The position numbers were made by a program, and so were the translations under genes. Shown one piece after another: positions 11,001-21,045 of a DNA stretch of 64,000 nucleotides. Location of the stretch: the NCBI GenBank assembly GCA_027886185.1, contig WOAB01000476.1, positions 2,418,001 to 2,482,000 on the forward strand, in the 5' to 3' direction. Each line of letters opens with the position of its first letter. Position 1 is the stretch's first letter. Below the pieces are notes generated by a model, which saw only the letters and a list, made by a program, of their open reading frames with translations, made no database searches and was not told the DNA's origin. This stretch comes from Rheum nobile (Eukaryota > Streptophyta > Magnoliopsida > Caryophyllales > Polygonaceae).

Positions 11001-13289
11001 AGCTTCCTTGGGTTTGCCAGGTTCTACCGCCGATTTGTGAGAGATTTTAGCACTTTGGCCACGCCCCTCACCAAGCACACTAAGAAGAATGTGGCCTTCA
11101 AGTGGGAGGCTACACAAGAGGAAGCTTTTATGGCTCTCAAGGAGAGGCTCACACATGCACCACTCCTAGCCTTGCCCGACTTTGACAAAACCTTCGAGAT
11201 CGAGTGTGATGCATCCAGAATTGGTCTTGGAGGAGTGCTCATGCAAGGAGGCAAGCCAATTGCCTACTTTAGTGAGAAGTTGGGAGGCGCTAAGTTGAAT
11301 TACCCAACATATGACAAGGAGTTGTTGGCCCTAGTTCGAGTGCTCAAGGTATGGCAACATTACCTTCTACCAAGGGAATTTGTCATCCACTCGGACCATG
11401 AAGCATTGAAGTTCTTGAAAGGGCAAAGCAAACTAAACAAGCGGCATGCCAAATGGGTTGAATTCATTGAGGCCTTCCCTTATGTTATCAAACATAAGAA
11501 GGGAAAAGACAACATAGTGGCCGATGCACTATCAAGGCGGTACACTCTTCTCTCTCTTTTGGATGCTAAGTTGCTAGGATTTTCCTTCATGAAAGAACTT
11601 TATGCTAGTGATGAGGATTTTTGTGAAGTCTTTCATGCATGCATGTCCATGGGAAGTAGAGACCAATTCTATTTGCATGATGGATTCCTATTTAGAAAGT
11701 CTAAGTTGTGTGTTCCTAGGGGGTCAACTAGGCGGTTGTTGGTCCAAGAGGCCCATGGTGGGGGACTCATGGGACACTTTGGTGTGCTTAAAATCTTGCA
11801 TACCCTCCAAGAACATTTCTATTGGCCTAACATACATAATTCAATCAAGAAGTTTTGTGCCTCATGTACTACTTGTTTGAAAGCTAAGTCTAAAGTTCAA
11901 CCGCATGGCTTGTACACACCTTTTCCCATTCCCCAAGCTCCTTGGGAAGACATCTCCATGGATTTTGTGTTAGGATTACCTAGGTCTAAGAGGGGTAGAG
12001 ATTCTATTTTTGTTGTGGTAGATCAGTTCTCTAAAATGGATCACTTCATTGCTTGCCATAAGACCGATGATGCTTCACATGTTGCTACTCTATTCTTTGA
12101 CAATATTGTGAGATTGCATGGAGTTCCCAAGTCTATAGTATCTGATCGTGATATCAAGTTCCTCAACTACTTTTGGAAGACATTGTGGGCCAAGCTTGGT
12201 ACTAAGCTTCTCTTTTCCACCACTTGCCATCCTCAAACGGACGACCAGACTGAGGTAACTAATCGTACTCTTGGTGCCTTACTTAGATCGATATTGTAGA
12301 CTAACATGCGCAGGTGGGAGGATTGCCTACCCTTCATTGAGTTTGCATACAATCGATCCATTCACACCGCCACCAAGAAGACGCCATTTGAAGTGGTGTA
12401 TGACTGCAACCCCGCAACACCTTTGGATCATTTACCATTTGCCATCATGGAGCGGGAAAGCAAGGAAGGGGCCGACCATGCCCATAGGATTCAGAAGCTT
12501 CATGAGGACACTCAGTTGCAACTTGAGAGAAAGGCTATGCAATACAAGAGACACGCCGACAAGGGCCGCAAAGAGGTGATGCTTGAACCCGGAGATTTGG
12601 TGTGGGTGCACTTGAGGAAAGAGCGGTTCCCGACCCTCTGCAACTCCAATCTTAAACCTAGAGGAGATGGGCCATTTTAGGTGCTCGAGAAGATCAACGA
12701 CAATGCCTACCGCATCGAGTTGCCGCCTACCTATGGAGTTCACGATGTGTTCAACGTCGCTAATTTGGTGCCCTACTTAGTGGACGATGAAGCCGACCTT
12801 GATGCGCTGGATTCGAGGTCCAATCCTTTCCATGGAGGGGAGGATGATGTGACTATGCCCCATCAAGTACCACCTACAAGCAAGGCCTCCACACTTTCCT
12901 CTGACTCTCCGAGTTCCCCAGACAGTTCCATGCACAACAAGGCCTCCACACTTTCGTCTGACTCTCCGAGTCCCCCAGACAGTTCCCTACACAGCAAGGC
13001 CTCCACACTTTCGTCTGACTCTCCGAGTTCCCCAGACAGTTCCCTACACAGCAAGGCCTCCACACTTTCGTCTGACTCTCCGAGTTCCCCAGACAGTTCC
13101 TTGCACAACAAGGTCTCCATAGTTCCCTCTAACCGTCCTCCTATCACTACGCCTCCTGAGCTACCACCGAGGGCAATCACGCGCGCTCGAGCCAACGAGC
13201 TTCAAGCCAAGCTCAAGAGGGGTCTCCTAAACTTTGGAGCGACGAGCCAATACCTTGTGGGTTCGATGACATTGCTTGTGACCCACTGA
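8046..13289 (+). pseudogene. gag-pol polyprotein of element C, 7 in-frame stops, no frameshift
   Basis: One reading frame holds everything. Gag begins at ATG 8046 (MDPNNKQKR) with a gag domain at about 8660-9170 and a CCHC knuckle at 9346-9388 (CFKCLGRGHFAKDC). Protease has IIDGGSCCN near 9630. Reverse transcriptase follows, with YFDDI near 10760, then RNase H (ECDAS, HSDHEALKFL, DNIVADALSR). Integrase has an H-C zinc motif at 11750-11880, a catalytic Asp in SMDFVLGLP and VSDRD, and TDDQTEVTNR. The C-terminal tail (HDVFNVANLVPYL) crosses the purine tract and runs about 148 codons into the 3' LTR, ending in an ITRARANELQ motif. Stops: TAA 8841, TAA 8997, TAG 10209, TGA 10314, TGA 10506, TAG 12297, TAG 12678. 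Most fit single C-to-T or G-to-A transitions. The read-through into the LTR resembles CRM-type chromoviruses; that placement is inference. Confidence 0.92.
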
Positions 13290-13896
13290 GCCACCTAAGG
13301 AACTCCACCATCGACATTTTGCACAAGACCTTCTAGAAGAAATTCCAGCCAACCTCTTTAATAATTTTAGCTTATTTTTAGTATTTTTGAGAGTTAAAGA
13401 CTACTATAATAAATATTTTACTTGGGGAGGGGGAGAGTCTAGGAGTTAAGATTTTGTGGCCATTTGAAAGGTTGGACGAGGGCTTCCTTGGAGGCCTATA
13501 AAAGGCCGAGGCCTTTCCCTTGTAAAGACATCTTCAACTTGAATCAAAAACCTCTCAAAGAGCTCATTTTTCCTTTGAAAACCTCCAGCAACAAAATTAG
13601 TTCGTGTGTTGCATCGAACTACCTATCGATCTTCTTTTTTGGGTGAGTTACATCCCTTAGGCGTCGATCACCCTTGTTCTTCCTAGTGGTGTGTCATATC
13701 CACTCAAGAAGATCACCTATCTTCATCACCATCCCAGCCAAACCCAGTTCCCATCCACTCCAACTTCCCTTCACAAAATCAGTCCACAATTCCATCGAAA
13801 AGAAGTTCTTCCTCCCATAGGACGTGGTGTCCTCTTGGTGGTTGTCTTCCTTGGTGTTTCCTTGCACCGAGGCTGAAGAGATCATCGATCCTATTA
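12845..13896 (+). repeat. 3' LTR of element C
   Basis: Begins TGATGTGACT just after GGAGGGGAGGA (the polypurine tract) and ends CGATCCTATTA, so its terminal CA has mutated to TA. It holds the 57-bp repeat at 12882-13115 and a TATA box at 13497-13505. Its first 445 bp are the translated tail of gag-pol. Confidence 0.95.
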
Positions 13897-13901
13897 GTTT
13901 C
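13897..13901 (+). other. Target-site duplication of element C (right copy)
   Basis: GTTTC, identical to 6119-6123 left of the 5' LTR. Joining the two flanks restores the conserved RNase H stretch of element B, which proves the nesting. Confidence 0.92.
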
Positions 13902-15263
13902 CCTACGTCATGAAGCATAAAAAAGAGAAAGAAAATATGGTGGTTGATGCACTATCATGTAGTATGTTCTTCTTACTCAATGTGATGCTAAGATATTTGG
14001 TTGCTATGACTAGAGAATTTTATGTGTTAGATGATTTCTCTAGAGATATCCTTAATAATTTCTTAGCTAAGGGAGAGTACATCACTTACTTTATATTTGA
14101 TTGATTTTTGTATAAAGTTGGGAAATTGTGCATTCCATCTCCATCTATTTGTAGGTTGTTATCTAGTGAAGCTTACGAGAGTAGAGGACATATGGGAGTT
14201 GAGAAGACTTTGCATGCTCTTAAAGAACACTTGTATTGGCCTAATATGACTACTTATGTGGTGAAATTTTGCAATAATTGTGTTACTTGTGCTAAGGCTA
14301 AGTCTAGCCTTAATCCACATGATTATACACAATCCTACCTATTCCTACAACCCCTTGGGATGACATTAGCATGGACTTTATAGTGGGATTACCTAGGACT
14401 AGGAAGGGTAGAGACTCAATCTTTGTGGTAGTAGATAGGTTTTCAAAGATGGCTTATTTCATAGCTTGCAATAAGATCGATGATGCATTACATGTAGTTG
14501 ACTTGTTCTTTATGGAGGTAGTTATATTACATGGCATACCTTGCACAATTTTTTTTTTTATCTTGATGCTAAGTTCTTGAGTTATTTTTGGAAAACCTTA
14601 TGGTCTAAGTTGGAGACAAAACTACTCTTTTCAACATCTTGTCAGTCCCAAACGGATGGGCAAACTGAGGTAACTAATAGGGCTTTAGGTGTTTTACTAC
14701 GTACTATGCTTAAGTCTAACCTCAAGCGTTAGGAAGATTGTTTGCCTTTTGTGGAATTTGCTTATACCAGATCCAAGGATAGCGCCAACAAGATGACATC
14801 ATCTGAGGTGGTTTATGGACACAACCCACACACTCACATGGAATTTGATGCCGTTGTCATTTAAGGACAAGTAGAGATTTGAGGTAAGGAGAGGGATGAG
14901 TTAGTAATGAAGCTTTATAAGAGGACACACTTGCAGCTGGAGAGGTGTGCACACAAATAAAGGCCCAAGCTGAAAAGGGGTGGAAGAGATTCATCTTTGA
15001 AGAAGGTAACATGGTGTGGTTGCACTTGAGGAAAGAAAGGTTCCCTCATAAGAGGAAGAGCAAGCTTAATGCACAAGGAAGTGGACCATTTCGAGTGGTG
15101 AAGCGGATGAGAGATAATGCTTATCGCCTTGACCTTCCAAGAGAGTATGGTGTCCATTCTACATTCAATGTGGTTGATTTATCCCCTTATGTGCCCGATG
15201 ACTTTGATGAGCTTGACGAATCATGGATGATTCGAGGCCAAGTGAGGGGGGGGGGGGGGGGGG
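13902..15263 (+). pseudogene. Element B: end of RNase H, and integrase
   Basis: The first residues (PYVMKHKK..ENMVVDALS) finish the RNase H domain broken at 6123. Integrase follows, with a zinc motif (GHMGVEKTLHALKEHLYWP...CNNCVTC, about 14187-14290), SMDFIVGLP near 14370, and TDGQTEVTNR near 14655. A frame break lies at a T-rich run near 14550. A C-terminal domain (GPFRVV..DNAYRLDLP..YGVHSTFNVVDL) ends in GQVRGGGG at the poly-G tract. A TAG near 14732 stands where C has Trp (RRWED). It is a decayed relative of C's integrase. Confidence 0.85.
15246..15263 (+). other. Polypurine tract of element B expanded to 18 G
   Basis: A run of 18 G follows GTGA and precedes AA and the LTR start TGATGACTC. 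It occupies the PPT position, where related elements have mixed A/G. Confidence 0.75.
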
Positions 15264-15265
15264 AA

Positions 15266-16126
15266 TGATGACTCACAAGGTACCCTAACGACCAAGGATG
15301 TTGATGAGCTGCTTCGAGTCCCTTTTGATGGTCATATAACCAGATCAAGGGCGAAGCATATCAAGGAAGGGTCGTGTGCCTTGTTACATCGACTTGCAGC
15401 TACCATGGAAGTGTCATCCGAGCCAAGGCTAGTGACCTTACTCACACATCACCAAGAGTCCCGTGAGCCTTTATAGCTTGAGATTTCTCACTTACATGCA
15501 AGGGTTCTTACATGCTTATCATTAGCTTTATTAGCTTCAAGACTTTCTATTTGAGGCAGTCTGTGAGACTGAAAGTTTTTGCTATTACTATTTTTAGTAG
15601 TTTCTCGCTTTAGCTTTAATACTTAGCTTATTTACATTTTTAGAAATAGTATTAGAAGAGAGAATAAGTTAGGGTCGGCCATGAAGGGGCGTGTTACTTT
15701 TCTCTCGTGCCTTACTCCATGTTTCTTATTTAAACTCTTTACATATTTCAACAAAAAATCAGATTGGGACTTTGAAAAACTTGGCTAAGTTATTCAAAGT
15801 CTTTTACAATCTAGAAACATCTCTTATTGTTCTTACAATCAACTTTTCAAACACTCGTCTTGTTCGTAATCATCCATCAACATAATCGAACCATCATTTC
15901 TAGCAAGCCCTAATTCGCGGCACAACCTGCAAAATAAAATTTTAATTGCTACAATTTTTGATTCTCTTGTGCGTTTCGTGTGAACTTTGAAGGAGTCAAA
16001 CTAGACTCTTCAATGTTTTGTGGGTTTTGGAATCACTCAATTCCGACTTTAGAGAAACAAGAACGACTTTGCCAAAAATAGGACTAAATCAAGAGAGTTC
16101 TTCTTGTTCAAGGAGGAACTTTCACA
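15266..16126 (+). repeat. LTR of element B
   Basis: Starts TGATGACTCA after the PPT and ends TTCACA. Like C's LTR it starts with a coding remnant (an ITRSRAKHIK-like motif near 15340). Unusually, a primer-binding site follows it, as would be expected after a 5' LTR. It is homologous to the inverted LTR of D, as shown by shared blocks such as GGCAGTCTGTGAGACT and ACTTGGCTA. Confidence 0.8.
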
Positions 16127-16131
16127 TTAAG

Positions 16132-16143
16132 TGGTATCAGAGC
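16132..16143 (+). other. Primer-binding site after element B's LTR
   Basis: TGGTATCAGAGC (initiator-Met type) five bases after the LTR end. The LTR at 15266 is thus flanked by a PPT on its left and a PBS on its right, as in the middle LTR of a tandem element. Internal sequence does not continue; inverted D begins at 16144. Confidence 0.8.
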
Positions 16144-16420
16144 TGATGTGAATCTAATTGCCTCATTGAAGAAGATTGTCTCCCAAACGCAGCAAAGAAC
16201 TCAATTGGAGGTCCCGTGTTTGGTGAAGTCATTGTCATTTCACATGTGTCTGAATAGAGTGACTTCAAAGCTAGAATCAAGATCCAAGAGTCTAGTTGAT
16301 TCCCTCCGAATTTCATCCAAAATTCTCGTGCAAAACTCCAGATGGATCGGTGACATTTTTCAGGATGCAACGCTGGAAAAGTGAGAATTGCGAGAGACTT
16401 ATGGATCCGGCCATTGTTTA
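16144..16420 (-). repeat. Element D 3' LTR, outer part (inverted)
   Basis: Read on the minus strand this ends ...ATTAGATTCACATCA and matches the U5 end of the B LTR (CTTCTTCAATGAGGC against CTTCTTGTTCAAGGAGG; CAACTAGACTCTT). The MULE splits it; the remaining 480 bp are at 29991-30470. Positions 16413-16420 are the left copy of the MULE target duplication. The rejoined LTR would be about 757 bp. Confidence 0.7.
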
Positions 16421-16490
16421 GGCCGAAAAACCGCGCACTCCCTTTTTTTTAACCTTGCACTCCATCCTGGGCGGCACATAGTGCAGCCTA
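16421..16490 (+). repeat. Left terminal inverted repeat of the MULE
   Basis: It pairs with 29913-29982 (reverse complement) over about 70 bp with scattered mismatches: an AAACCGCGCACTCCC core, a T-run, GCACTCCA, then the first near-palindrome. Beyond this the two ends share the motif repeatedly rather than base-for-base identity. Confidence 0.85.
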
Positions 16491-16781
16491 GAAAACCCGA
16501 TTTTCTTGGGCGGCAAGTGCCGCCCAAGATGGGTTCAATTTTTATTATTATTAAAAGTATGATTTAATTTGAATTTTTAAAAAACCGGTTCAGTGAACCG
16601 GTTTAGTGGGAGGCAATATGTGTCGTCCACTAAGCCAGTTCAATAGGGTTTATGGGCAGCACTATGTGCAACCCAGAAAACCGGTTCACTGAAACCGGCA
16701 TTCTGGACGACACTATGTGCAGCCTAGAGAGTGTACGATTGAAATTTAACGGTCAATTTGGGCTGCACATAGTGGCCCCCA
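16468..16781 (+). promoter_or_regulatory. Near-palindrome cluster 1, upstream of transposase (6 copies)
   Basis: Copies at 16468-16490, 16507-16526 (short spacer), 16607-16629, 16653-16675, 16704-16726 and 16759-16781. The unit is two inverted half-sites TGGGCKGCAC separated by 3 bp (23 bp in all). Other short palindromes are mixed in, such as AACCGGTTCA/TGAACCGGTT at about 16583-16603. The last copy lies 33 bp before the TATA-like box at 16815. Confidence 0.8.
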
Positions 16782-16814
16782 GAATTATTCCGTTTCAACG
16801 TTCATGTGACCGGC

Positions 16815-16823
16815 TATATATAT
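16815..16823 (+). promoter_or_regulatory. TATA box of the MULE transposase gene
   Basis: TATATATAT, about 85 bp before the ATG at 16908 and directly after cluster 1. A second TATATATA touches the ATG but is too close to act as the box. Confidence 0.6.
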
Positions 16824-16907
16824 GGGAGATGTAATAGTAGTTGTACCACCATTGAAATACAACGGAAAAAAAAACTTCAAACCCATTGTAATTTTCCGGC
16901 TATATAT

Positions 16908-19900
16908 ATGTCGTCGTCAAGCGATCCTTGTTGGAGGGGGTTGTCGGAGTCGTCTTCGAGTGCGCCCACGTCTCTAGATGATGAGAATGATTTTCAGTCG
17001 CCGATTTCTCCTTAGTACTTCAGGGTATGTAATATATTTAATTTTTTTTGTATAAAATGATTAGATATTAACTGTACTAAGTCTTTGAAATATTGATTGT
17101 TTAGAAATAATGCATAATTTTTTTATATTAATTTGTATAAATTTAATTATTAATTATTCTCTAATGTACTATTTTTTGTATATAAATAGGGTGATTCTAG
17201 TGATGATGAATTTATAGCAATCGACTTCTCATCCCATTTTACTACTAATGAGATATTTCCGAGTATGGAGGGATTGAGGGAGTGGGTGCAAAAGGTCGGT
17301 TTTAGTCTTTTTATGGTGATCACTACTAAATCATCAAAGCCTAGAAGGATTATATTTCATTGTTAGAGATCCGGGTTACCTAGGTCCGGCAAGAAAAAGA
17401 AGTTAGTCGATGGTAAAAAGGTCAGCCCGATACAAGTGAATAAAGCTAGGTCAAAGAAGAAGGGTTGTCCCTTTTTGTTGCATGGTATTTTTAGGGAAGG
17501 AAATGCTATTAGAGATCCTGGGTGGACCATATCGGTTGTTAGAGGATGCCATCACCATATGCTTTCGACCACCTTGATTGGTCATGCATTTGCTTCCCGA
17601 CTTACGAAAGAGCAGCGTAGAAAAGTGATGATTGATACTGCGGCGGGTGCAAGACCCAAGGTTATTTCTACACAGATTAGGAATGAATATACGGGTTCAA
17701 CGGTATCGAGGAAGCAAGTGTACACTGTTAGGGCTAAGGATAGGTTGAAATCCCTGGGCAATCTGAATGTGACACAATGGTCATTGGGGTTTTTGAAGGA
17801 CAAAGGCTATTTGTTGGACACTGCTACTAAAACGAGGGAAGATGGGAAGGAGGTATTGGCGTGCTTGTTTATTTCTCATCCAGACGCTCAACATTTGTTG
17901 TGCATGTTCCCTAATGTCGTCATCATGGATTCGACGTACAAAACCAACAGGTAAACCTTACTCGTTTGAGTATTATGAGTAGATAATGATATTTTTGGCG
18001 GGTTTAAAGTATTTTTTGTGTTGCATTTATAGGTACGGTATGCCACTGTTCCAGATGGTTGGGTTTACTTGCACCAACTTCACATATTGCATTGCTCTTG
18101 CGTTCATGGAAAGGGAGACGGCAAGCCACTATGCATGGGCATTGACACGATTGAAGTGGTTGTTCGGGGGGGAAAAGTCCTATATGCATCATGTCTGATC
18201 AAGAGCTAGGACTGATCAAGGTTGCCGATAAGGTGTTTCCGAAGGTTCGGCATCATTTGTGTCAGGTCCATGTAGACCGTAATGTGAAGGCATATGCTAA
18301 GTTGATGAACATTGACGAGAAGAAATTCTCGGGAAATGTTCGTCGGGTGATGAGGTCTCACACAAAAGGAGGAGTATAGAGAGCGACTTGCTCACTTTAA
18401 GGAGATATGGAATGAAGGCCTTGTGAGATATGTTGAGGAAACTTGGTTTAATGACCATAAGAAAAAGCTAGTTAAGACATCCGTTGGAGGGTTCGACACA
18501 ATTGTACAACACATCGACAACATGTTTGTTGATCAGCATTGGAAGATTCGATTTGAGATGACCAAGAACTGCACTGCCTTTCCCATGGAGATAGTAAATG
18601 GACCTGAGTGGGTTAAGGTCTTCTTCAAGCGCATCCTTGAAAAGTGCTCTGAGAAATGCTTGAGAATGTTATATGCCCAAGCTGTGTTAGCAAATGAGGG
18701 GAAAATTGGGGACAAATGTGATGATTTTTGGTGGAAGTGCACACTAGGAATGCCTTGCCCACACACAATTAAGGTCTATGTGGAGACGGGTTACCCGTTA
18801 GTGCCTGAAGAAGTTGATATTTTCTGGAAGCAGATCAGATGGGAAGGGGTGGATGCTAAGGATCTTGATGTCGATGATTGTGTTGCAATCACAACGGATA
18901 ATGTCACGGTGCAGGACTTCGTTGAAGAGTTCTTTTGTGGGAAAGTTGATGGATTTACGTTGAAGAAGATGGCGGAAAAGTGGCGTGAGACATATGACCC
19001 TACATCGTGCCAGATTCAAGACCCGCCATGTGGTGAGACCAAGAAGGGGAGGCCTAGGATGAATGCGAGAAATACCGGCACCAAGAGGAATATGGGTTGG
19101 GACGAGCATGTGGATGCAAAAAGTAAGAAGATGAAGGAGAAGCAAAATATGAAGAATATGGATGAGGAGCTGGGAGTGGAAGAGGAGGATGCGCCTGCAG
19201 AGAAAGAGACAACCAATGTGAAATCGTCCGTGGGATCAAAAGCGTCTGTGGGATCGAAAGGATGTCCTTCTAGCGGAAGACCTCACAGTGGAGTTTCAAC
19301 AGCAAAGGGGAGTGCCACTAAACCTGCAAAGTCCAAATCTGCTTCAAACAAGTCCAAATCGGCTTCAAACAAGTCGTTCAAGTATCTCGGCTTCAACTGG
19401 GGACATGAGAATATTGATCATTTCATGCTCGCATACATTTCTAGCGTACAAAGTGTCAAAGGCGATGGTCATTGCGGGTTTCGTTCCCTTGCCGTTTTAC
19501 TAGGTCGCCGAGAAGAGGAGTACGTTGATGTCCGGTTAGAGCTTTCGAAGCACATCCAGACACATCGAGCCAACTACGTAGCGATGCTTGGGGAGAAAGA
19601 GTTGACGGTGGAAGCATTTGTTAGGAGATTGAATTATATTGCTTCACCGTGCACAACGAACTTCTGGTGTATAATGCCTATTACTGGTTTGGCATTTGCC
19701 ACGGAACACCAAGTGGCGGTTGTTGTCTTATCATGGTTTGGACCGCACACATGTCTTCCATTGTGGCCCCCCCGGGTGCTGAGCCTCCGACAAAGGTTTA
19801 TGCGATAGCACATGTAGGCAGGAGAGACCATTACGTACCGGTACGTGGAGCGCTACTCTCTGGTATTTACTTATTCTTTCATAAATTGTTATAATTTTAT

Positions 19901-20050
19901 TGTTTATGTTTACAAATTTGGCTTGTTGATGATCGTTGTCCAATTCCACCGCCTCCGAGGTAGTGGCTCATTTACAAGGATCCAAGTGTTGATGGATGGG
20001 ATAGTCATGAGCGCTTTAAGGATAGGTTCAAGAATTATGTAGAGGAGTGA
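16908..20050 (+). pseudogene. MULE transposase fused to OTU-type cysteine protease
   Basis: Exon 1, 16908-17024 (MSSSSDPCW, Ser/acidic); exon 2, 17190-17950; exon 3, 18033-19840; exon 4 ends at TGA 20048-20050, with a doubtful acceptor. Exon 2 carries a FAR1/WRKY-GCM1-like DNA-binding region (ITTKSSKPRRIIFHC ... CPFLLHG ... HHHM) and the first transposase Asp (VIMDSTYKTN). Exon 3 carries the rest of the MULE DDE domain (SDQELGLIKVADKVFP, LCQVHVDRNV), a SWIM-like CTLGMPCPH, a basic/Ser-Lys linker, and an OTU domain with GDGHCGFRSLA and, in another frame, RRDHYVPV. Defects: TAG at 17013, 17364 and 19961; one-base frameshifts at G7 (18166-18172), A4 (18364-18367) and C7 (19767-19773). Known: MULE transposases cut and paste the element, and OTU proteases remove ubiquitin. 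The role of the fusion is unknown to me. Confidence 0.85.
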
Positions 20051-20276
20051 GCATTTCAAGGGAGACCTGACATACTTACCTAGGTTTTTTGGATTGTAAT
20101 TGACTTTATATATGTCATTGTATTTCCTTTTGTGGGAAAGTTTGATTGAGATTGACAATCAAACTTTCCCACAAATGCAATACGAGACAATAATATTACT
20201 TGGAAATCATTAACAAATACACGCACACGTAAACGTTAAAGCGTACACTAGTTGAACATGAATCATAAAAAGCTAT

Positions 20277-20722
20277 CTAATCCTCATCAGAATCTGTCTC
20301 CCCACCATCATCAGAGCTACTGTTGTCCACCTCAGATTCCAGATCTTCTAAAAGACCCAGGATATGACGTTTCGGGTGTGCAGACTCTGTGTAAAGGGTG
20401 ATTGGAACACCAGGTCTGTAAAGAGCTATAATTTTAGCTACGTGTTCCTCGTCTACCACCTCACGGAGTCGTGGAGGATCCACACCCGATGGAAAGTAAA
20501 AAATCCGACCAGGGCGAACCCCGGTTATTGGATTGTAAAATAACGCCATGAGTAACCTAATGATAACCCCCCCTCTCCAGGCGAGACATCCCTCATCCGC
20601 AACATGCGGACCTCGCCATCTTCGTAGCCATGGAAAAACATGTCCATCCCACTTCGTTGGCGTATCATTCGATTGTAGGTGATTTTCCCATTTTCGTAAA
20701 CTTTGAGAACCAAAGGCGCCAT
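20277..20722 (-). pseudogene. MULE accessory protein with acidic tail (frameshifted)
   Basis: The start is ATG at 20722 (MAPLVLKVYENGKITYNRM), 81 bp after a TATAAATA box. The frame runs to a C7 run at 20567-20573 and, after a one-base shift, continues as VIIRLLMALFYNPITG...GRIFYFPSG...LREVVDEEHVAKIIALY, ending in a Ser/Asp/Glu tail (SSDDGGETDSDED) at TAG 20277-20279. It would be about 148 residues. I do not recognise the family. A second partial copy (same F-Y-P...L..VV..E.IA order) lies at 23561-23812, so it is a recurrent component of this element. The shift is in a homopolymer and could be an assembly error, in which case this is an intact gene. The acidic tail suggests a protein partner rather than an enzyme; that is inference. 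Confidence 0.6.
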
Positions 20723-20802
20723 TAGAATAAATAGAACACACAAAAAGTTTGTGAGAAGTTATGGAGTGGGAATTGTGTGGATTTGTAGATGCTTTCGTTG
20801 CG

Positions 20803-21038
20803 TATTTATACATGCAAAATATGACCGTTGTGGGCGGCACATAGTGCAGCCCAAGAAGGTTTACTTGGGCGGCAACAGGTGCCGTCCAAAAGGGTACCTT
20901 TGGGCTGCACTACGTGCCGTCCACGAGGGTACTTGTGAGATTTGTGAGATTTATGTACCCTTTGGGCTGCACTACGTTCCGTCCACGAGGGTACTTGTGA
21001 GATTTGTGTACCCTTTGTACTGCACTAGGTGCCGTCCA
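20803..21038 (-). promoter_or_regulatory. TATA box and near-palindrome cluster 2 (5 copies) for the 20722 gene
   Basis: On the minus strand TATAAATA is at 20810-20803. Upstream of it, copies of the 23-bp near-palindrome lie at 20831-20853, 20866-20888, 20901-20923, 20963-20985 and 21016-21038. A direct repeat of about 40 bp (GGGTACTTGTGAGATTTGTG) also lies between copies. The nearest copy is 20 bp from the TATA box. Confidence 0.75.
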
Positions 21039-21045
21039 GTAGGTT

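Larger units (their letters stand above)
6124..13896 (+). mobile_element. Complete Ty3/gypsy LTR retrotransposon C
   Basis: A full 7.8-kb element: 1,051-bp 5' LTR, initiator-Met-type PBS, leader, gag-pol frame, purine tract, 1,052-bp 3' LTR. It is flanked on both sides by GTTTC (6119-6123 and 13897-13901), a 5-bp target duplication. Its target is the RNase H region of element B, whose coding sequence resumes directly on the right side. The LTRs differ by a few per cent by eye. The coding region has only nonsense codons, so the element is probably dead but not very old. Confidence 0.95.
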
